A stretch of 64,000 nt of DNA from CAIKMD01 sp963729935 (GTDB lineage: Bacteria; Pseudomonadota; Alphaproteobacteria; ATCC43930; CGMCC-115725). A model generated the notes under the pieces. It searched no databases and was not told the origin of the DNA. It was given only the letters and a program-made list of their open reading frames with translations. Both the position numbers and the translations under genes were made by a program. Positions 17,194 through 25,962 of this stretch are shown piece by piece. The DNA lies in the NCBI GenBank assembly GCA_963729935.1, contig CAVSPW010000005.1:62001-126000 (forward strand). The letters are read 5' to 3'. Numbering within the stretch: the stretch's first letter is position 1; each line of letters opens with the position of its first letter.

Positions 17194-17883
17194 TCACGGC
17201 AAACCTAGAACGAAGAGTCCCAATGCATAGAATGAGGCCGAGCCCTGAACACCCAACGCCCGATCGCACGAGGTTTGCCGCCAACGACCGTCTTCTGCCG
17301 ACTTAGCGAAGTACTCCTCGCGTATAATTCGGAACCCGTCGAGCAGCGCATGAAGGCGCGTGGCTCCGTAGATGCGATGCGCCGGCGCGAACACGCCATC
17401 TAAGCCAACCGGAATTGTCATCACCATCTGGCTCTCCGGTCCCGCCATTAGTCCGCGCAAGCGACGCATCGCGAGTAGGTCACCATCCGGAATGTCAGGG
17501 CTGCCGTAGCGTCCCGGTAAACCGACATGCTCGACCGTAGAACAATTTATTATTGTATCAAAGCGCTGAGTTCCGAAGTCATAGCTGAGAACATCTCCCT
17601 GCACCATGGTGACACCGGCATGGACATAAGGGTGATTCGGCAGAGGCTCGAGATCAATTGCGAATACCTTGCCTCCACGCATTGCAGCGATTAACGGGCT
17701 CGTTGCGCTTGAAGGACCGAAATCAAGTACACGGCCTGGATTCGCCGGCAGATTGCCTGCAACCCATGACCATTCGATATCGCGATCTCCCGATAGGTCA
17801 AGTGCGCCCTTCGGCAACCTTGGCTCAGAGGCGCGGATAAGAACCCAGCCGAAGCGCCGGAGGCTTTGACGAACGAGATTCAT
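17194..17883 (-). CDS. DUF268-like methyltransferase
   Basis: The 229-residue protein has GRVLDFGPSSATSPLIA as its SAM loop, VFAIDLEPLP as motif II, and CSTVEHVGLPGRYG with PDIPDGD, a signature I associate with DUF268 proteins. It is sandwiched between the two GT8-like paralogues on the same strand, which suggests it modifies a sugar they add. Confidence 0.72.
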   Translation of the reverse strand: MNLVRQSLRRFGWVLIRASEPRLPKGALDLSGDRDIEWSWVAGNLPANPGRVLDFGPSSATSPLIAAMRGGKVFAIDLEPLPNHPYVHAGVTMVQGDVLSYDFGTQRFDTIINCSTVEHVGLPGRYGSPDIPDGDLLAMRRLRGLMAGPESQMVMTIPVGLDGVFAPAHRIYGATRLHALLDGFRIIREEYFAKSAEDGRWRQTSCDRALGVQGSASFYALGLFVLGLP

Positions 17884-17902
17884 ACTTGCTTGTCCCTTCG
17901 TA

Positions 17903-18973
17903 TCATGGCACAGACGATTTACGCCGCAAGTTTGAAACCAACCGTGCGATCGCTTTTGGCGGCCACGCGAACCTGTCGAGCTGGCGCAAGAGCATATCCA
18001 TTACGTCCGATGACGAAACGATCCCGGTCCGCCCCATTGCGACAATTGTTCGCGCGATCGGTGGCACCGTACTTGGCAGCGCGAGTCCCGCGTCCGTGCC
18101 ACGGATCTCCGCGAAGGCCTCCCGCAGCCTCTTCGCGTAGGGACGGTAGATAAGGTCGAGCTCCTGCCGTGTGAAATCGTAGCCGAAGGCCGGTCTCAGA
18201 ATTACATGGCCGAGAAAGCAGTCGTGAATTACTCGCATCGCATGATAGTGATAAAAGATGAGAGGCAGACCATCGACGGCGACGATGTCGGCTGAAGCAG
18301 ACAGAGCGTATTGTGCGACGTTCCATGGGGCGAGTCCGGCGCCTTTGTGTTGGAGGACTGTGAGCCGATCGTATAGGGCGGGCCATTCCTCAAGATACTT
18401 TTGATCGCCGCAAAGCCCATGGTCGGGATCGAGCCGGCAAGCAGCAAGGCATTGTTCGCGCCAGCGCCTGACGCACCGCCACCCCTCGTCGCTATTGCGT
18501 AGCCCAACAAATCCTACATTAAAAATGCCCGAATCGCGCTGCATACTAAGGTGATTCGGCGCGAAACGGTGTTCGTGAATTAGGATATCGTTGCCGTTCC
18601 ATTCGTCGAATATCGGCTGCGGATCTGAAAAAAACATAAGATCAGCATCGAGATACGCGACAGTTGCTTCTCGATGGGTCTGATTGAGAAGCCATAACAA
18701 CAGAGATGGCGCACAAGTCCATGAATATTCGGCGACGCTTCGCTCGGCTTTGACGGCGGCGAGGGCCGGATCTTCCCGCTCGAGCTCCGCCACCGAGATA
18801 ATTTGGACGGATGGCAGCCTTAGTCGCTGAAGGATCCGGACGCTCAAATCATCCATGCAAAGCATGATCAGTGTGAAGTCGGATTGGCAATGAGCTTCAA
18901 GAGAGCGATAAAGCGCGATCGCCCGAATCAAGTAGTTAGAGTAAAAGAGCGTTCCGAAAAGACGTGTGCTCAT
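17903..18973 (-). CDS. GT8-like glycosyltransferase, paralogue 2
   Basis: The 356-residue protein shares the layout of the protein at 16045-17106: FGTLFYSNYLIRAIALYRSL at the start, VAYLDADLMFFSDP as the DxD region, FNVGFVGLRN, GDQKYLEEWP and LIFYHYHAMR. Low overall similarity between the two points to an old duplication or separate acquisition rather than a recent copy. The ATG at 18973 is the natural start. Confidence 0.75.
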   Translation of the reverse strand: MSTRLFGTLFYSNYLIRAIALYRSLEAHCQSDFTLIMLCMDDLSVRILQRLRLPSVQIISVAELEREDPALAAVKAERSVAEYSWTCAPSLLLWLLNQTHREATVAYLDADLMFFSDPQPIFDEWNGNDILIHEHRFAPNHLSMQRDSGIFNVGFVGLRNSDEGWRCVRRWREQCLAACRLDPDHGLCGDQKYLEEWPALYDRLTVLQHKGAGLAPWNVAQYALSASADIVAVDGLPLIFYHYHAMRVIHDCFLGHVILRPAFGYDFTRQELDLIYRPYAKRLREAFAEIRGTDAGLALPSTVPPIARTIVAMGRTGIVSSSDVMDMLLRQLDRFAWPPKAIARLVSNLRRKSSVP

Positions 18974-19094
18974 GATTCGGCACGACGGTCACTCGCGCTG
19001 ACCCGTGAAGGGAAATAGCTGTCAGGCGTGAACGCGTTTAACGCCCCATCCCATGAGTGACAAGACATTTTCCCCCGCGATACGAATGGGCGCA

Positions 19095-20576
19095 TTAGGG
19101 TGCCTGCCCTCTGCATAGACTACGGATCTCGGTTGTAATCGCCGCCATGGCCTCAGGTGCGCCGCACGCGAAGAAACGCTTGGTCATAGCGCCGAAGCGT
19201 TGCCTAATTGATTTGCTCCAATCGTCACTTTGCGAAAGTCCAAAAAGCGCCTCACGGGCGGCCTCGAAGTCATGAACCTCGATGGCGGCCCCCTCAGCGG
19301 CAAGATCGGGGATGTAGCGCGGCATCCCGGTAACGTTGATGATTAGGGCAATCGCACCTGTTGCTGAAGCCTCGAGGATCGTCGTGGAGTAGACAGCCAC
19401 GGCTATCCGGCAACCCAGCAGAACTTCGTCGAGCGACCAATCTTTAGACGGCATGAGGCGCAGATTGCCCAGTCCCGAGAACATCGCAAGCTCTTGCACG
19501 GACAGCGGCGCGCTTGGATGCTCTCGCACACGAATCTCCCAATCGGAAAAACGCTGCGCTGCCCACACTACGAGCTCCAGCATTGATTGCCAGGCATCAT
19601 CCGTTATGAGGCGAGAATCCTTTTGCAAAAAAAAGCTGATCGCGCGCCCGTTCAATTCGACCTCAGGCTGACGAAGTGTCAGGATATGGTTGCCGGTCAC
19701 TACAAATCGCTGACTCGGATTATATGGTTTGAGCAGATCGACAAACCCCTCACCCCACATACACATGCGGCTATAGGACATATTGCGGAAGCCCGAGTGC
19801 GCGATCGGGGACCAGCCCTGTTGGATGCAGATCGTCGATATCGACAGGGAGTGCGCCGCGCGATTCATGAGCTCATTGATCGGCGCATTTCCTTCAGGGA
19901 TGACAATGCTGCTCGGCAGAAGCCGGGTGAGAGCAAACTGTATTGCACTCAAATATGTGGAAAAAAATTCAAACTGCCCAAAGCGCGTCACTTTCGCGAG
20001 CTTTTGTGCTTCCGAGTCGAGTGAGATGTGGACACGCGGGAGACTCTCGGCCGCCAAGCTCTCGTAGAGACCGGGATCTTCGAATGCAAGAAAAGCGTAA
20101 GGAAGCGAAAGCGCCTCGGCGATCGGCAACAAAAACCGTACAAATTTGGGTTGAATAACAAGGAATAAAGCGGGCGATGCACCGAAAAGCCCGGCAGCTT
20201 CGACGGTCGCTTTTCCGCCGGCACGATGCAGCTCTCGGGCCGACTTTGTGCTCCATCCACTCCACAGCGACGCGAGTTGCCAGCGCAGCGGTAATCTGAC
20301 GTGCTTCAACAGATGAGGCGCGATAAGAGCGGCGTAACCTGATAATTTTTGTGTCGGAGTTGGCTCGCCGCACGCATCCGCGACGAACAAGCGAAAAAGC
20401 ATTTCATCATTGATCAGAGCAAAATATAGGTGCCTTTCAACCACATAGCGCAGATCCACGCCGCGCGAACGAAAGACATCGGCATCTTCGGCGACAGCGG
20501 CGGTGACATAGCTCTCAATAGCTTCGCAGAGTCGCAGTGTATAGGCGGCCGCGAAAGGATCGACAATCATGCGCAT
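19095..20576 (-). CDS. Putative GT-B transferase, candidate nonulosonate transferase
   Basis: The 493-residue protein has no obvious membrane segment. Its C-terminal 300 residues look like a GT-B/capsule-transferase fold, with ICIQQGWSPIAHSG and MCMWGEGFVDLL (a pattern seen in CDP-glycerol-phosphotransferase-like and polysialyltransferase-like proteins), IRVREHPSAPLS, and VYSTTILEASATGAIAL. It lies 11 bp downstream of the neuB-like gene on the same strand, so a role in transferring the CMP-activated nonulosonate is inferred. No sequence family was recognised with certainty. Confidence 0.5.
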   Translation of the reverse strand: MRMIVDPFAAAYTLRLCEAIESYVTAAVAEDADVFRSRGVDLRYVVERHLYFALINDEMLFRLFVADACGEPTPTQKLSGYAALIAPHLLKHVRLPLRWQLASLWSGWSTKSARELHRAGGKATVEAAGLFGASPALFLVIQPKFVRFLLPIAEALSLPYAFLAFEDPGLYESLAAESLPRVHISLDSEAQKLAKVTRFGQFEFFSTYLSAIQFALTRLLPSSIVIPEGNAPINELMNRAAHSLSISTICIQQGWSPIAHSGFRNMSYSRMCMWGEGFVDLLKPYNPSQRFVVTGNHILTLRQPEVELNGRAISFFLQKDSRLITDDAWQSMLELVVWAAQRFSDWEIRVREHPSAPLSVQELAMFSGLGNLRLMPSKDWSLDEVLLGCRIAVAVYSTTILEASATGAIALIINVTGMPRYIPDLAAEGAAIEVHDFEAAREALFGLSQSDDWSKSIRQRFGAMTKRFFACGAPEAMAAITTEIRSLCRGQAP

Positions 20577-20587
20577 CGAAGCGGCGT

Positions 20588-21457
20588 TTAGCCGATACGC
20601 CTCAGCTTCTGCATCACAGGGATTTCGCTTTCGTACACGCGCTTGACGCCATCGCCCCGTGCTTGCTCCACTACCCGTACATCCCGCACTAACCGAAGGA
20701 AACCTTGCGGCTCAACCGAGGCGGCCTGATCGCTACCCCACATCGCTCGGTCAAGCGTAATGTGGCGCTCCAGCGCACAAGCACCCATCGCTACCGCGGC
20801 AACCGACGTCGCAAGCCCAACCTCGTGACCCGAATAGCCCACCGGCACGCCGTAGCGTCCGCGCAACAAGTTTATGACGCCGAGATTCAACTCCTCGATC
20901 TTTGAGGGATACGTGCTGGTGCAATGCATGATCACGAGGTCATTCTTGCCTAGAATCTCGACAGCATGATCGATCTGCGCGAGGGTACTCATGCCTGTGG
21001 ACAGAATGATCGGGCGCCGATATCGCCGGTGGTGGCGTAATAGAGCGTCGTCAGTAAGTGACGCCGAGGCGATCTTGTAGCAAGGCGGGTTGAACTGCTC
21101 GATGAAATCAACCGAACCCTCGTCCCAGCACGACGCGAACCACAGCAAGCCCCGATCCCGGCAATATTCGTTGATCGCACGATACTGGGTTTCGCCGAAT
21201 TCGAGGCCATGCTTTAACGCGCCATTGGTAGTCCCAAAGGGACTTTCGCGCGGGCGCTCCAATTCGTCAACCGAGTAGACCACCTCGACCGTGCGTTTCT
21301 GGAACTTGACAGCGTCGCATCCGGCTGCGTGCGCCGCATCAATGAGTTTCTTCGCGATCTCGATGTCGCCGTTATGATTGATGCCGATCTCGGCGATTAC
21401 GAAACATGGCTGCTCCGGCCCGACCAGCCGAGACCCGATCTTTATCTGCTCAACCAT
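20588..21457 (-). CDS. neuB: NeuB-family nonulosonic acid synthase without SAF domain
   Basis: It condenses phosphoenolpyruvate with a six-carbon sugar to give a nine-carbon nonulosonate. The barrel hallmarks are clear: FVIAEIGINHNGD, DAVKFQKRT, YKIASASLT, LSTGMSTLAQI, MHCTSTYPS, VPVGYSGHEVG and ERHITLDRAMWGSDQ. At 289 residues it ends right after the barrel (EIPVMQKLRRIG), so the C-terminal antifreeze-like SAF domain of typical NeuB, about 60 residues, is absent. The ATG at 21457 with AAGGTGG upstream is preferred to the GTG at 21478. Whether the substrate is N-acetylated or a free hexose (KDN-like) cannot be read from the sequence. Confidence 0.88.
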   Translation of the reverse strand: MVEQIKIGSRLVGPEQPCFVIAEIGINHNGDIEIAKKLIDAAHAAGCDAVKFQKRTVEVVYSVDELERPRESPFGTTNGALKHGLEFGETQYRAINEYCRDRGLLWFASCWDEGSVDFIEQFNPPCYKIASASLTDDALLRHHRRYRRPIILSTGMSTLAQIDHAVEILGKNDLVIMHCTSTYPSKIEELNLGVINLLRGRYGVPVGYSGHEVGLATSVAAVAMGACALERHITLDRAMWGSDQAASVEPQGFLRLVRDVRVVEQARGDGVKRVYESEIPVMQKLRRIG

Positions 21458-21517
21458 GCAGGATGCCCACCTTCGCACGTAGGAAAATTGATCAATAGAA
21501 ATAACGCGAATGCAAGC

Positions 21518-22360
21518 CTAGAGAATGCTTCGACCTCCGTCCATAATCAAATTCTGTCCGGTCATGTACCGCGAAGCATCCGAGCACAGGAACTGGACGG
21601 CGCAACGATATTCATCTCTCGTTGCCATGCGCCCGAGCGGAATCAGATTTGTCAATCGCGCGACAAACTCTTCAGGTTGGCCGGTGAAAATGCCGCCCGG
21701 GGAGATCGCGTTAGCCCGCACACCCTGGCCAGCCCAATAGCCGGCAAGATAGCGCGTGAGCCCGATAAGGCCTGTCTTAATTACCGAATAAGTAACTGGT
21801 TTTACCGGCTGCTCACCTTCAGGCGCGTCCTCCGTGCGATAAATGCGCTGATCCGGCGCAAAGACCGAAAGATCCGAAGCGATATTGAGGATCACGCCGC
21901 CGCCGCGGGCCGCCATCCGCGTGCCGAAGACTTGGGCGCAGAGAAAGGCGCCCGTGAGCCCGACCGCGATTTCCAGGTCCCATTGAGCGCGCGAGAAACG
22001 CTCAAGCCGTGAGCGTTCGAGAATGTTTGACCCGGCTTCGACCTTCGGATCGATAGCGGCATTGTTGATAAGAATGTCGACTGGCCCCCAAACATGTTCG
22101 ACTTGCGCACACGCGCTTTCTATCTCCGTAATAGAGGTCACATCCATGCGCGACAACATAACGCGGTCGGGACCGTAGGCCTCAACAAGCCGCTTTTCCA
22201 CTCGTTCCAATGCTTTCGGATCAATGTCGGCTAGGACTACGCGCGCACCGATCTCGATAAGCGCTTCCGCATGCTCGGTCCCCATAAGGCCCGCTCCTCC
22301 GGTCACGAAGGCGATCTTTCCATCTGTCCGAAAACGATAAAGCGCAATATCGGCGGGCAT
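21518..22360 (-). CDS. Short-chain dehydrogenase/reductase in the nonulosonate block
   Basis: The 280-residue classical SDR has TGGAGLMGTEHAEALI as cofactor loop, ADIDPKAL where acidic residues suggest NAD(H) preference, NNAAIDP, and the catalytic YSVIKTGLIG. An insertion with many charged residues (EDAPEGEQ) precedes the catalytic Tyr. It lies 60 bp upstream of neuB and resembles the SDRs associated with nonulosonate/flagellin-glycan loci. It may oxidise or epimerise the six-carbon precursor or the nonulosonate. Confidence 0.8.
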   Translation of the reverse strand: MPADIALYRFRTDGKIAFVTGGAGLMGTEHAEALIEIGARVVLADIDPKALERVEKRLVEAYGPDRVMLSRMDVTSITEIESACAQVEHVWGPVDILINNAAIDPKVEAGSNILERSRLERFSRAQWDLEIAVGLTGAFLCAQVFGTRMAARGGGVILNIASDLSVFAPDQRIYRTEDAPEGEQPVKPVTYSVIKTGLIGLTRYLAGYWAGQGVRANAISPGGIFTGQPEEFVARLTNLIPLGRMATRDEYRCAVQFLCSDASRYMTGQNLIMDGGRSIL

Positions 22361-22370
22361 GAGTTTCTCC

Positions 22371-23123
22371 TTAAGACCTTATTTGCCCACCATCGGCAAT
22401 CCATATGGCGCCAGTCACGAAAGCCGCGCAAGGCGAAGCAAGAAATGCCACGACTTGCGCAATTTCCTCCGCCTCGCCGAATCGAGCGAGCGCGACTTCG
22501 CGCTTGAGCATCGCCGCTGTAGCCGCGGGATTCTCTCTGACGCGCGCCTCCCATGAACCGCCTTTGAAAAGAATATTTCCAGGCGCGACCGCGTTGATGC
22601 GAATGCCAGCCGCTCCGAGCGGCCGCGCCATGCCTCGCACGTAGGCATTGAGCGCGGCTTTTGCGGCCGAATAGGCGATGGGTGCACCAAGTGCTTCGAC
22701 GCCACAGACCGATGAGATGCAGATAATTGAAGCGCCCGCATGAAGACTCGAACGAGCCGCTGCGACGAGATTGGTGGAGGCCATAAGGTTGACAGCAAGT
22801 ATCCGCTCCCACTCCGCCGACGTTTCAGACCCGGCTGGCACCGAGACTCCGCTACCGACGTTGCATATAAGTATGTCGAGCTGGCCCCACCGTTCGACTA
22901 CGCCTCGTATCAGCCCGCGGCATGCTTCCATATCGGTCACATCGGCGTTGTGGGCACTCGCTCGCTCGGGCATTTCGGCGAGCGACTCGTTGAGCTTTGC
23001 GAGATTGCGTCCGTTTATGGCAACACAACATTCTTCGGCCCAAAGCGCCTTGGCGATGGCGTGGCCAATCCCGCGGCTAGAACCGCTAACGAGCGCCACT
23101 TTTCCCGCGAGTCCCAGGTTCAT
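22371..23123 (-). CDS. Short-chain dehydrogenase/reductase
   Basis: This 250-residue SDR has SGSSRGIGHAIAKAL, NGRNLAKL at strand 2 (suggesting NADP(H)), CNVGSG and YSAAKAALNAYVRGMA. Its ATG overlaps the stop of the preceding isomerase gene by 4 bp, indicating translational coupling. It is one of three different SDRs in this block, and none is a close copy of another. Confidence 0.82.
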   Translation of the reverse strand: MNLGLAGKVALVSGSSRGIGHAIAKALWAEECCVAINGRNLAKLNESLAEMPERASAHNADVTDMEACRGLIRGVVERWGQLDILICNVGSGVSVPAGSETSAEWERILAVNLMASTNLVAAARSSLHAGASIICISSVCGVEALGAPIAYSAAKAALNAYVRGMARPLGAAGIRINAVAPGNILFKGGSWEARVRENPAATAAMLKREVALARFGEAEEIAQVVAFLASPCAAFVTGAIWIADGGQIRS

Positions 23124-23962
23124 GATTTGGGCGGCGCTTCAAGCCAGGCCGAGACCATGTCGCGGTAACGGCACAGTACGGAAGCATGGCGGCCGTCCTC
23201 GGCGCGTGCGGTCTGAAGGATGAAGTCCCCAAGATAACCTGTTTCGCGCAGTAATCGGAACACATGCGGCAAATCGGCATTTCCAGTGCCGAGCGGAACC
23301 GTCGAGCCGCCTATGAGTCGATCCTTAACATGCACGTTGTCGATACGCGCTCCATAAGCGCCGATTTCCGCGCTGGGATCGTAGTCGAGGCTCGCGCTGT
23401 TGCCGATGTCGTAGTTTATCCCAAAGGAGGAGGGCGGGAAATCTGCGATAAAGCGCCGCAGCTCATCGGGCGGCAAGTCGGATTCGAATACGATTTTCAT
23501 TTTCGCGTCGCGAATCATCGGATCCAGCCGCTCTAACGCATTGTGTAGCCGCTCCGTTTGCGCCACCTTCTCAAGGCGGCCGTTGTCGACCAGCGGCATC
23601 ACCACATAGGCAAGCCTCAATTCAGCAGCTGCATCGAGAACTCGGCGCAGCATATCGAGGAGCTTCGAAGCGGCAGCACCCTCGGCTTTATAAAAGGGCG
23701 CTTGCATGAAGCAATCGCCTGTCAACGAGCGAACAGACACGCTATGTTGCTCACTGCGGGCTAAAATCTCTCGGCGCCCTTCGCGCGCCAGCAGAGGATT
23801 GTCGTCTAATCCGTCGTAATCGAGCGTCCACTCGATCAGCGGAAAACCATAATGTTCGGCAAGCCCAAACTCTTCGCGCCAATGCCGCACAGGAAAGGCC
23901 TGGATCTTGCCGTCCACTTGCGGTGAAAGGCGTCCTTGCATGAAACCAATTCTTTGCGTCAT
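23120..23962 (-). CDS. Sugar phosphate isomerase/epimerase-like TIM barrel
   Basis: The 280-residue protein fits the xylose-isomerase-like (AP endonuclease 2) barrel: IGFMQGRLSP at strand 1, LIEWTLDYDG, KIVFESDLPP, INYDIGNSASLDYDP and NVHVKDRLIGG, with the Glu, Asp, His and Glu positions needed for a divalent-metal site. It could interconvert keto and aldo forms or epimerise a hexose derivative before or after the NeuB step. I place the start at the ATG at 23962. The longer frame to 24004 would overlap the SDR upstream. Confidence 0.75.
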   Translation of the reverse strand: MTQRIGFMQGRLSPQVDGKIQAFPVRHWREEFGLAEHYGFPLIEWTLDYDGLDDNPLLAREGRREILARSEQHSVSVRSLTGDCFMQAPFYKAEGAAASKLLDMLRRVLDAAAELRLAYVVMPLVDNGRLEKVAQTERLHNALERLDPMIRDAKMKIVFESDLPPDELRRFIADFPPSSFGINYDIGNSASLDYDPSAEIGAYGARIDNVHVKDRLIGGSTVPLGTGNADLPHVFRLLRETGYLGDFILQTARAEDGRHASVLCRYRDMVSAWLEAPPKS

Positions 23963-23972
23963 CGTTCGTGGC

Positions 23973-24740
23973 TCAGTCGAGCCCCTTTGCCGTCCACCCG
24001 CCATCGACGATTAGGTCTTGCCCGGTGACATACGCGGAAGCTGGAGATGCCAAAAAAATCGCGGCGCCGACTAGATCGCCGGGTTTGCCCCACCGATTTA
24101 GGATCGTGCGCCGTCGGCGCTTCTCGCGAGCTCCATTGTCATTGTAGCTCGCCTCGGTCATGCGGGTGCGGACATAGCCGGGAACGAGATTGTTCACACG
24201 AATATTCCTAGCCGCGTAGTCAACGGCGAGTGCCTTCGTCAGCACGCGCAGCCCGCCTTTCGCCGCGGCATAGCCGGGATTGCCAGGAAAGCCCAACATG
24301 CCCCCGATGCTAGTCACATTGATGATCGACCCGCCTCCTGATTGTGTCATGAAATCGATCGCCGCCCTGGCACAGGCATACGCTGCACGAAGATTAGTCG
24401 AAAGCGTCGCGTCGAAGTCAGCGAGGCTTTGCTCGGGCTCGGCAGCGGGCAATGTGATCCCAGCCGCATTGACGAGTACGTCGAGCCGTCCGCACCCTTC
24501 GTAAACTTTGCGGCAAGTTGCCGCAAAGGTGTCCGTGTCAGTTATATCGCAAGAGACATAGACGAAGCCATCAGCAGGCGGCGGCAATTCTCGTGACGGT
24601 GAGCGTGCAAGCCCGGTTACATCCGCTCCCGCCGCGGCGAAGCCGCCAGCTATCGCCGCCCCAATACCGCGCGATGCTCCTGTCACGATCGCGACGCGGC
24701 CCGCAAGCGAAAAAAGGGACTCGAGGAATGCGGTGCTCAC
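23973..24740 (-). CDS. Short-chain dehydrogenase/reductase
   Basis: This 255-residue SDR contains TGASRGIGAAIAGGFAAAGA, a strand-2 LARSPSRE segment, NAAGITLP and the catalytic YAAAKGGLRVLTKALA. Its start overlaps the end of the neuA-HAD gene by 4 bp. The order neuA-HAD, SDR, isomerase, SDR, SDR, neuB, transferase reads as one operon. Confidence 0.82.
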   Translation of the reverse strand: MSTAFLESLFSLAGRVAIVTGASRGIGAAIAGGFAAAGADVTGLARSPSRELPPPADGFVYVSCDITDTDTFAATCRKVYEGCGRLDVLVNAAGITLPAAEPEQSLADFDATLSTNLRAAYACARAAIDFMTQSGGGSIINVTSIGGMLGFPGNPGYAAAKGGLRVLTKALAVDYAARNIRVNNLVPGYVRTRMTEASYNDNGAREKRRRRTILNRWGKPGDLVGAAIFLASPASAYVTGQDLIVDGGWTAKGLD

Positions 24741-25942
24741 AATGCGCGCGCTTCGGCGAGATGATCGATCAGCCGATCGCAGATTTCGCGCACGGCGCCG
24801 CGCCCTCCCGCCGTATTGAGAACGAGGCGAGCGGCGGCTTTCACTTGCGGGTGCGCATCCGCCACGGCAACGGCGAAGCCAACCGCTTCAAAACAATCGA
24901 GGTCATTGACGTCGTTTCCGACATAAATGACAGTCTCAGCATCGATGGACTTCTCCTTCAAGTATCTGCGGAGATAGGCACCCTTATCGTCGATTCCCTG
25001 GTGACAAGGGATCTGCAATTTCTCGCAGCGAATGCGGACGACCGGATTGGTTTCCGTGGAGAGGACGATGGCCGGGATGCCGACGCGGCGGAGGCGATCG
25101 AGCCCGAGCCCGTCGGAGCGGACACAGCGGACCGTTTCATGACCGTGATCGTCCACTTCGACCACGTTGTCGGTCATGACACCGTCGAAATCGAAGACGA
25201 CGAGCCCGACGCGTTCGGGCCACCTGATTGCCGGCCGGTATTCTGGGCGCTGCATGATCCATTGCAGAAGCTCGACGTGCTCCGGGGTGTCAACCTGGAA
25301 AGAGCTCCAATAGTCCATGACGTAAACAGCCATCTTCCCGCCGAGCCGATTACCGAGTGTCCTTAAGATCTCCGGTTTGAACACGTAAATCGAGCCGTTT
25401 TCGCGATACTGCACGGCCATGTCCTGTTCCCTTTGGCGACGCCGATAGTCGTAGTTGATCGAAACCAGCTCTGTGCCTCGCAGCGCCCAGATGAGCCGAT
25501 TGTTTTCGCAAGCCGAGAACAGCGAGTCGGCGCCGCTCGCCCGCACTGTCGCGATGGCATGATCGATATCGTCGGGCCGCCTCACCGGGGAGGTGCATTG
25601 CAGAAACACGACAAAGTCGGGATCCGCGAGCCCGCCTTCGCGGCGACTGTCAAGCGCATGGATCAAGGCGGACTCGCTGGACGCTTCGGGGGTCGAGAGC
25701 GGCGCGGGCCGGCGAATGACCGTGGCTCCGGCGACCTCTCCGACACGCGCTATCGCGTCATCGTCGGTCGAGACATAGACCGAGCGCACTTCGCGGGATT
25801 GCAGCGCCTGATCGATGCTGTACGTCAAAAGCGGCCGTCCCGCGAGTGGGAGCAGGTTCTTGCCCGGAACGCGCGCCGACCCGCCCCGCGCCGGAATGAT
25901 GGCGATAATGTCGAGAGGCTTGGCATTCTTGGCTTCGCTCAA
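24737..25942 (-). CDS. neuA: Fused CMP-nonulosonate synthetase and HAD (KdsC-like) phosphatase
   Basis: The 401-residue protein has two enzymes in one chain. Residues about 10-230 are a CMP-sialate-type cytidylyltransferase with IIPARGGSARVPGKNL, YVSTDDDAIA, QCTSPVRRPDDID and QYRENGSIYVF. Residues about 240-395 are a KdsC/NeuA-associated HAD domain with VVFDFDGVMTDN, STETNP, GIDDKGAYL and YVGNDVNDLDCFEAVGF, all catalytic aspartates kept. This architecture suggests the pathway passes through a 9-phosphate that is hydrolysed before activation. The start is a TTG at 25942. Confidence 0.9.
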   Translation of the reverse strand: MSEAKNAKPLDIIAIIPARGGSARVPGKNLLPLAGRPLLTYSIDQALQSREVRSVYVSTDDDAIARVGEVAGATVIRRPAPLSTPEASSESALIHALDSRREGGLADPDFVVFLQCTSPVRRPDDIDHAIATVRASGADSLFSACENNRLIWALRGTELVSINYDYRRRQREQDMAVQYRENGSIYVFKPEILRTLGNRLGGKMAVYVMDYWSSFQVDTPEHVELLQWIMQRPEYRPAIRWPERVGLVVFDFDGVMTDNVVEVDDHGHETVRCVRSDGLGLDRLRRVGIPAIVLSTETNPVVRIRCEKLQIPCHQGIDDKGAYLRRYLKEKSIDAETVIYVGNDVNDLDCFEAVGFAVAVADAHPQVKAAARLVLNTAGGRGAVREICDRLIDHLAEARAL

Positions 25943-25962
25943 TGTTCGATCCCGTCTTCCTG

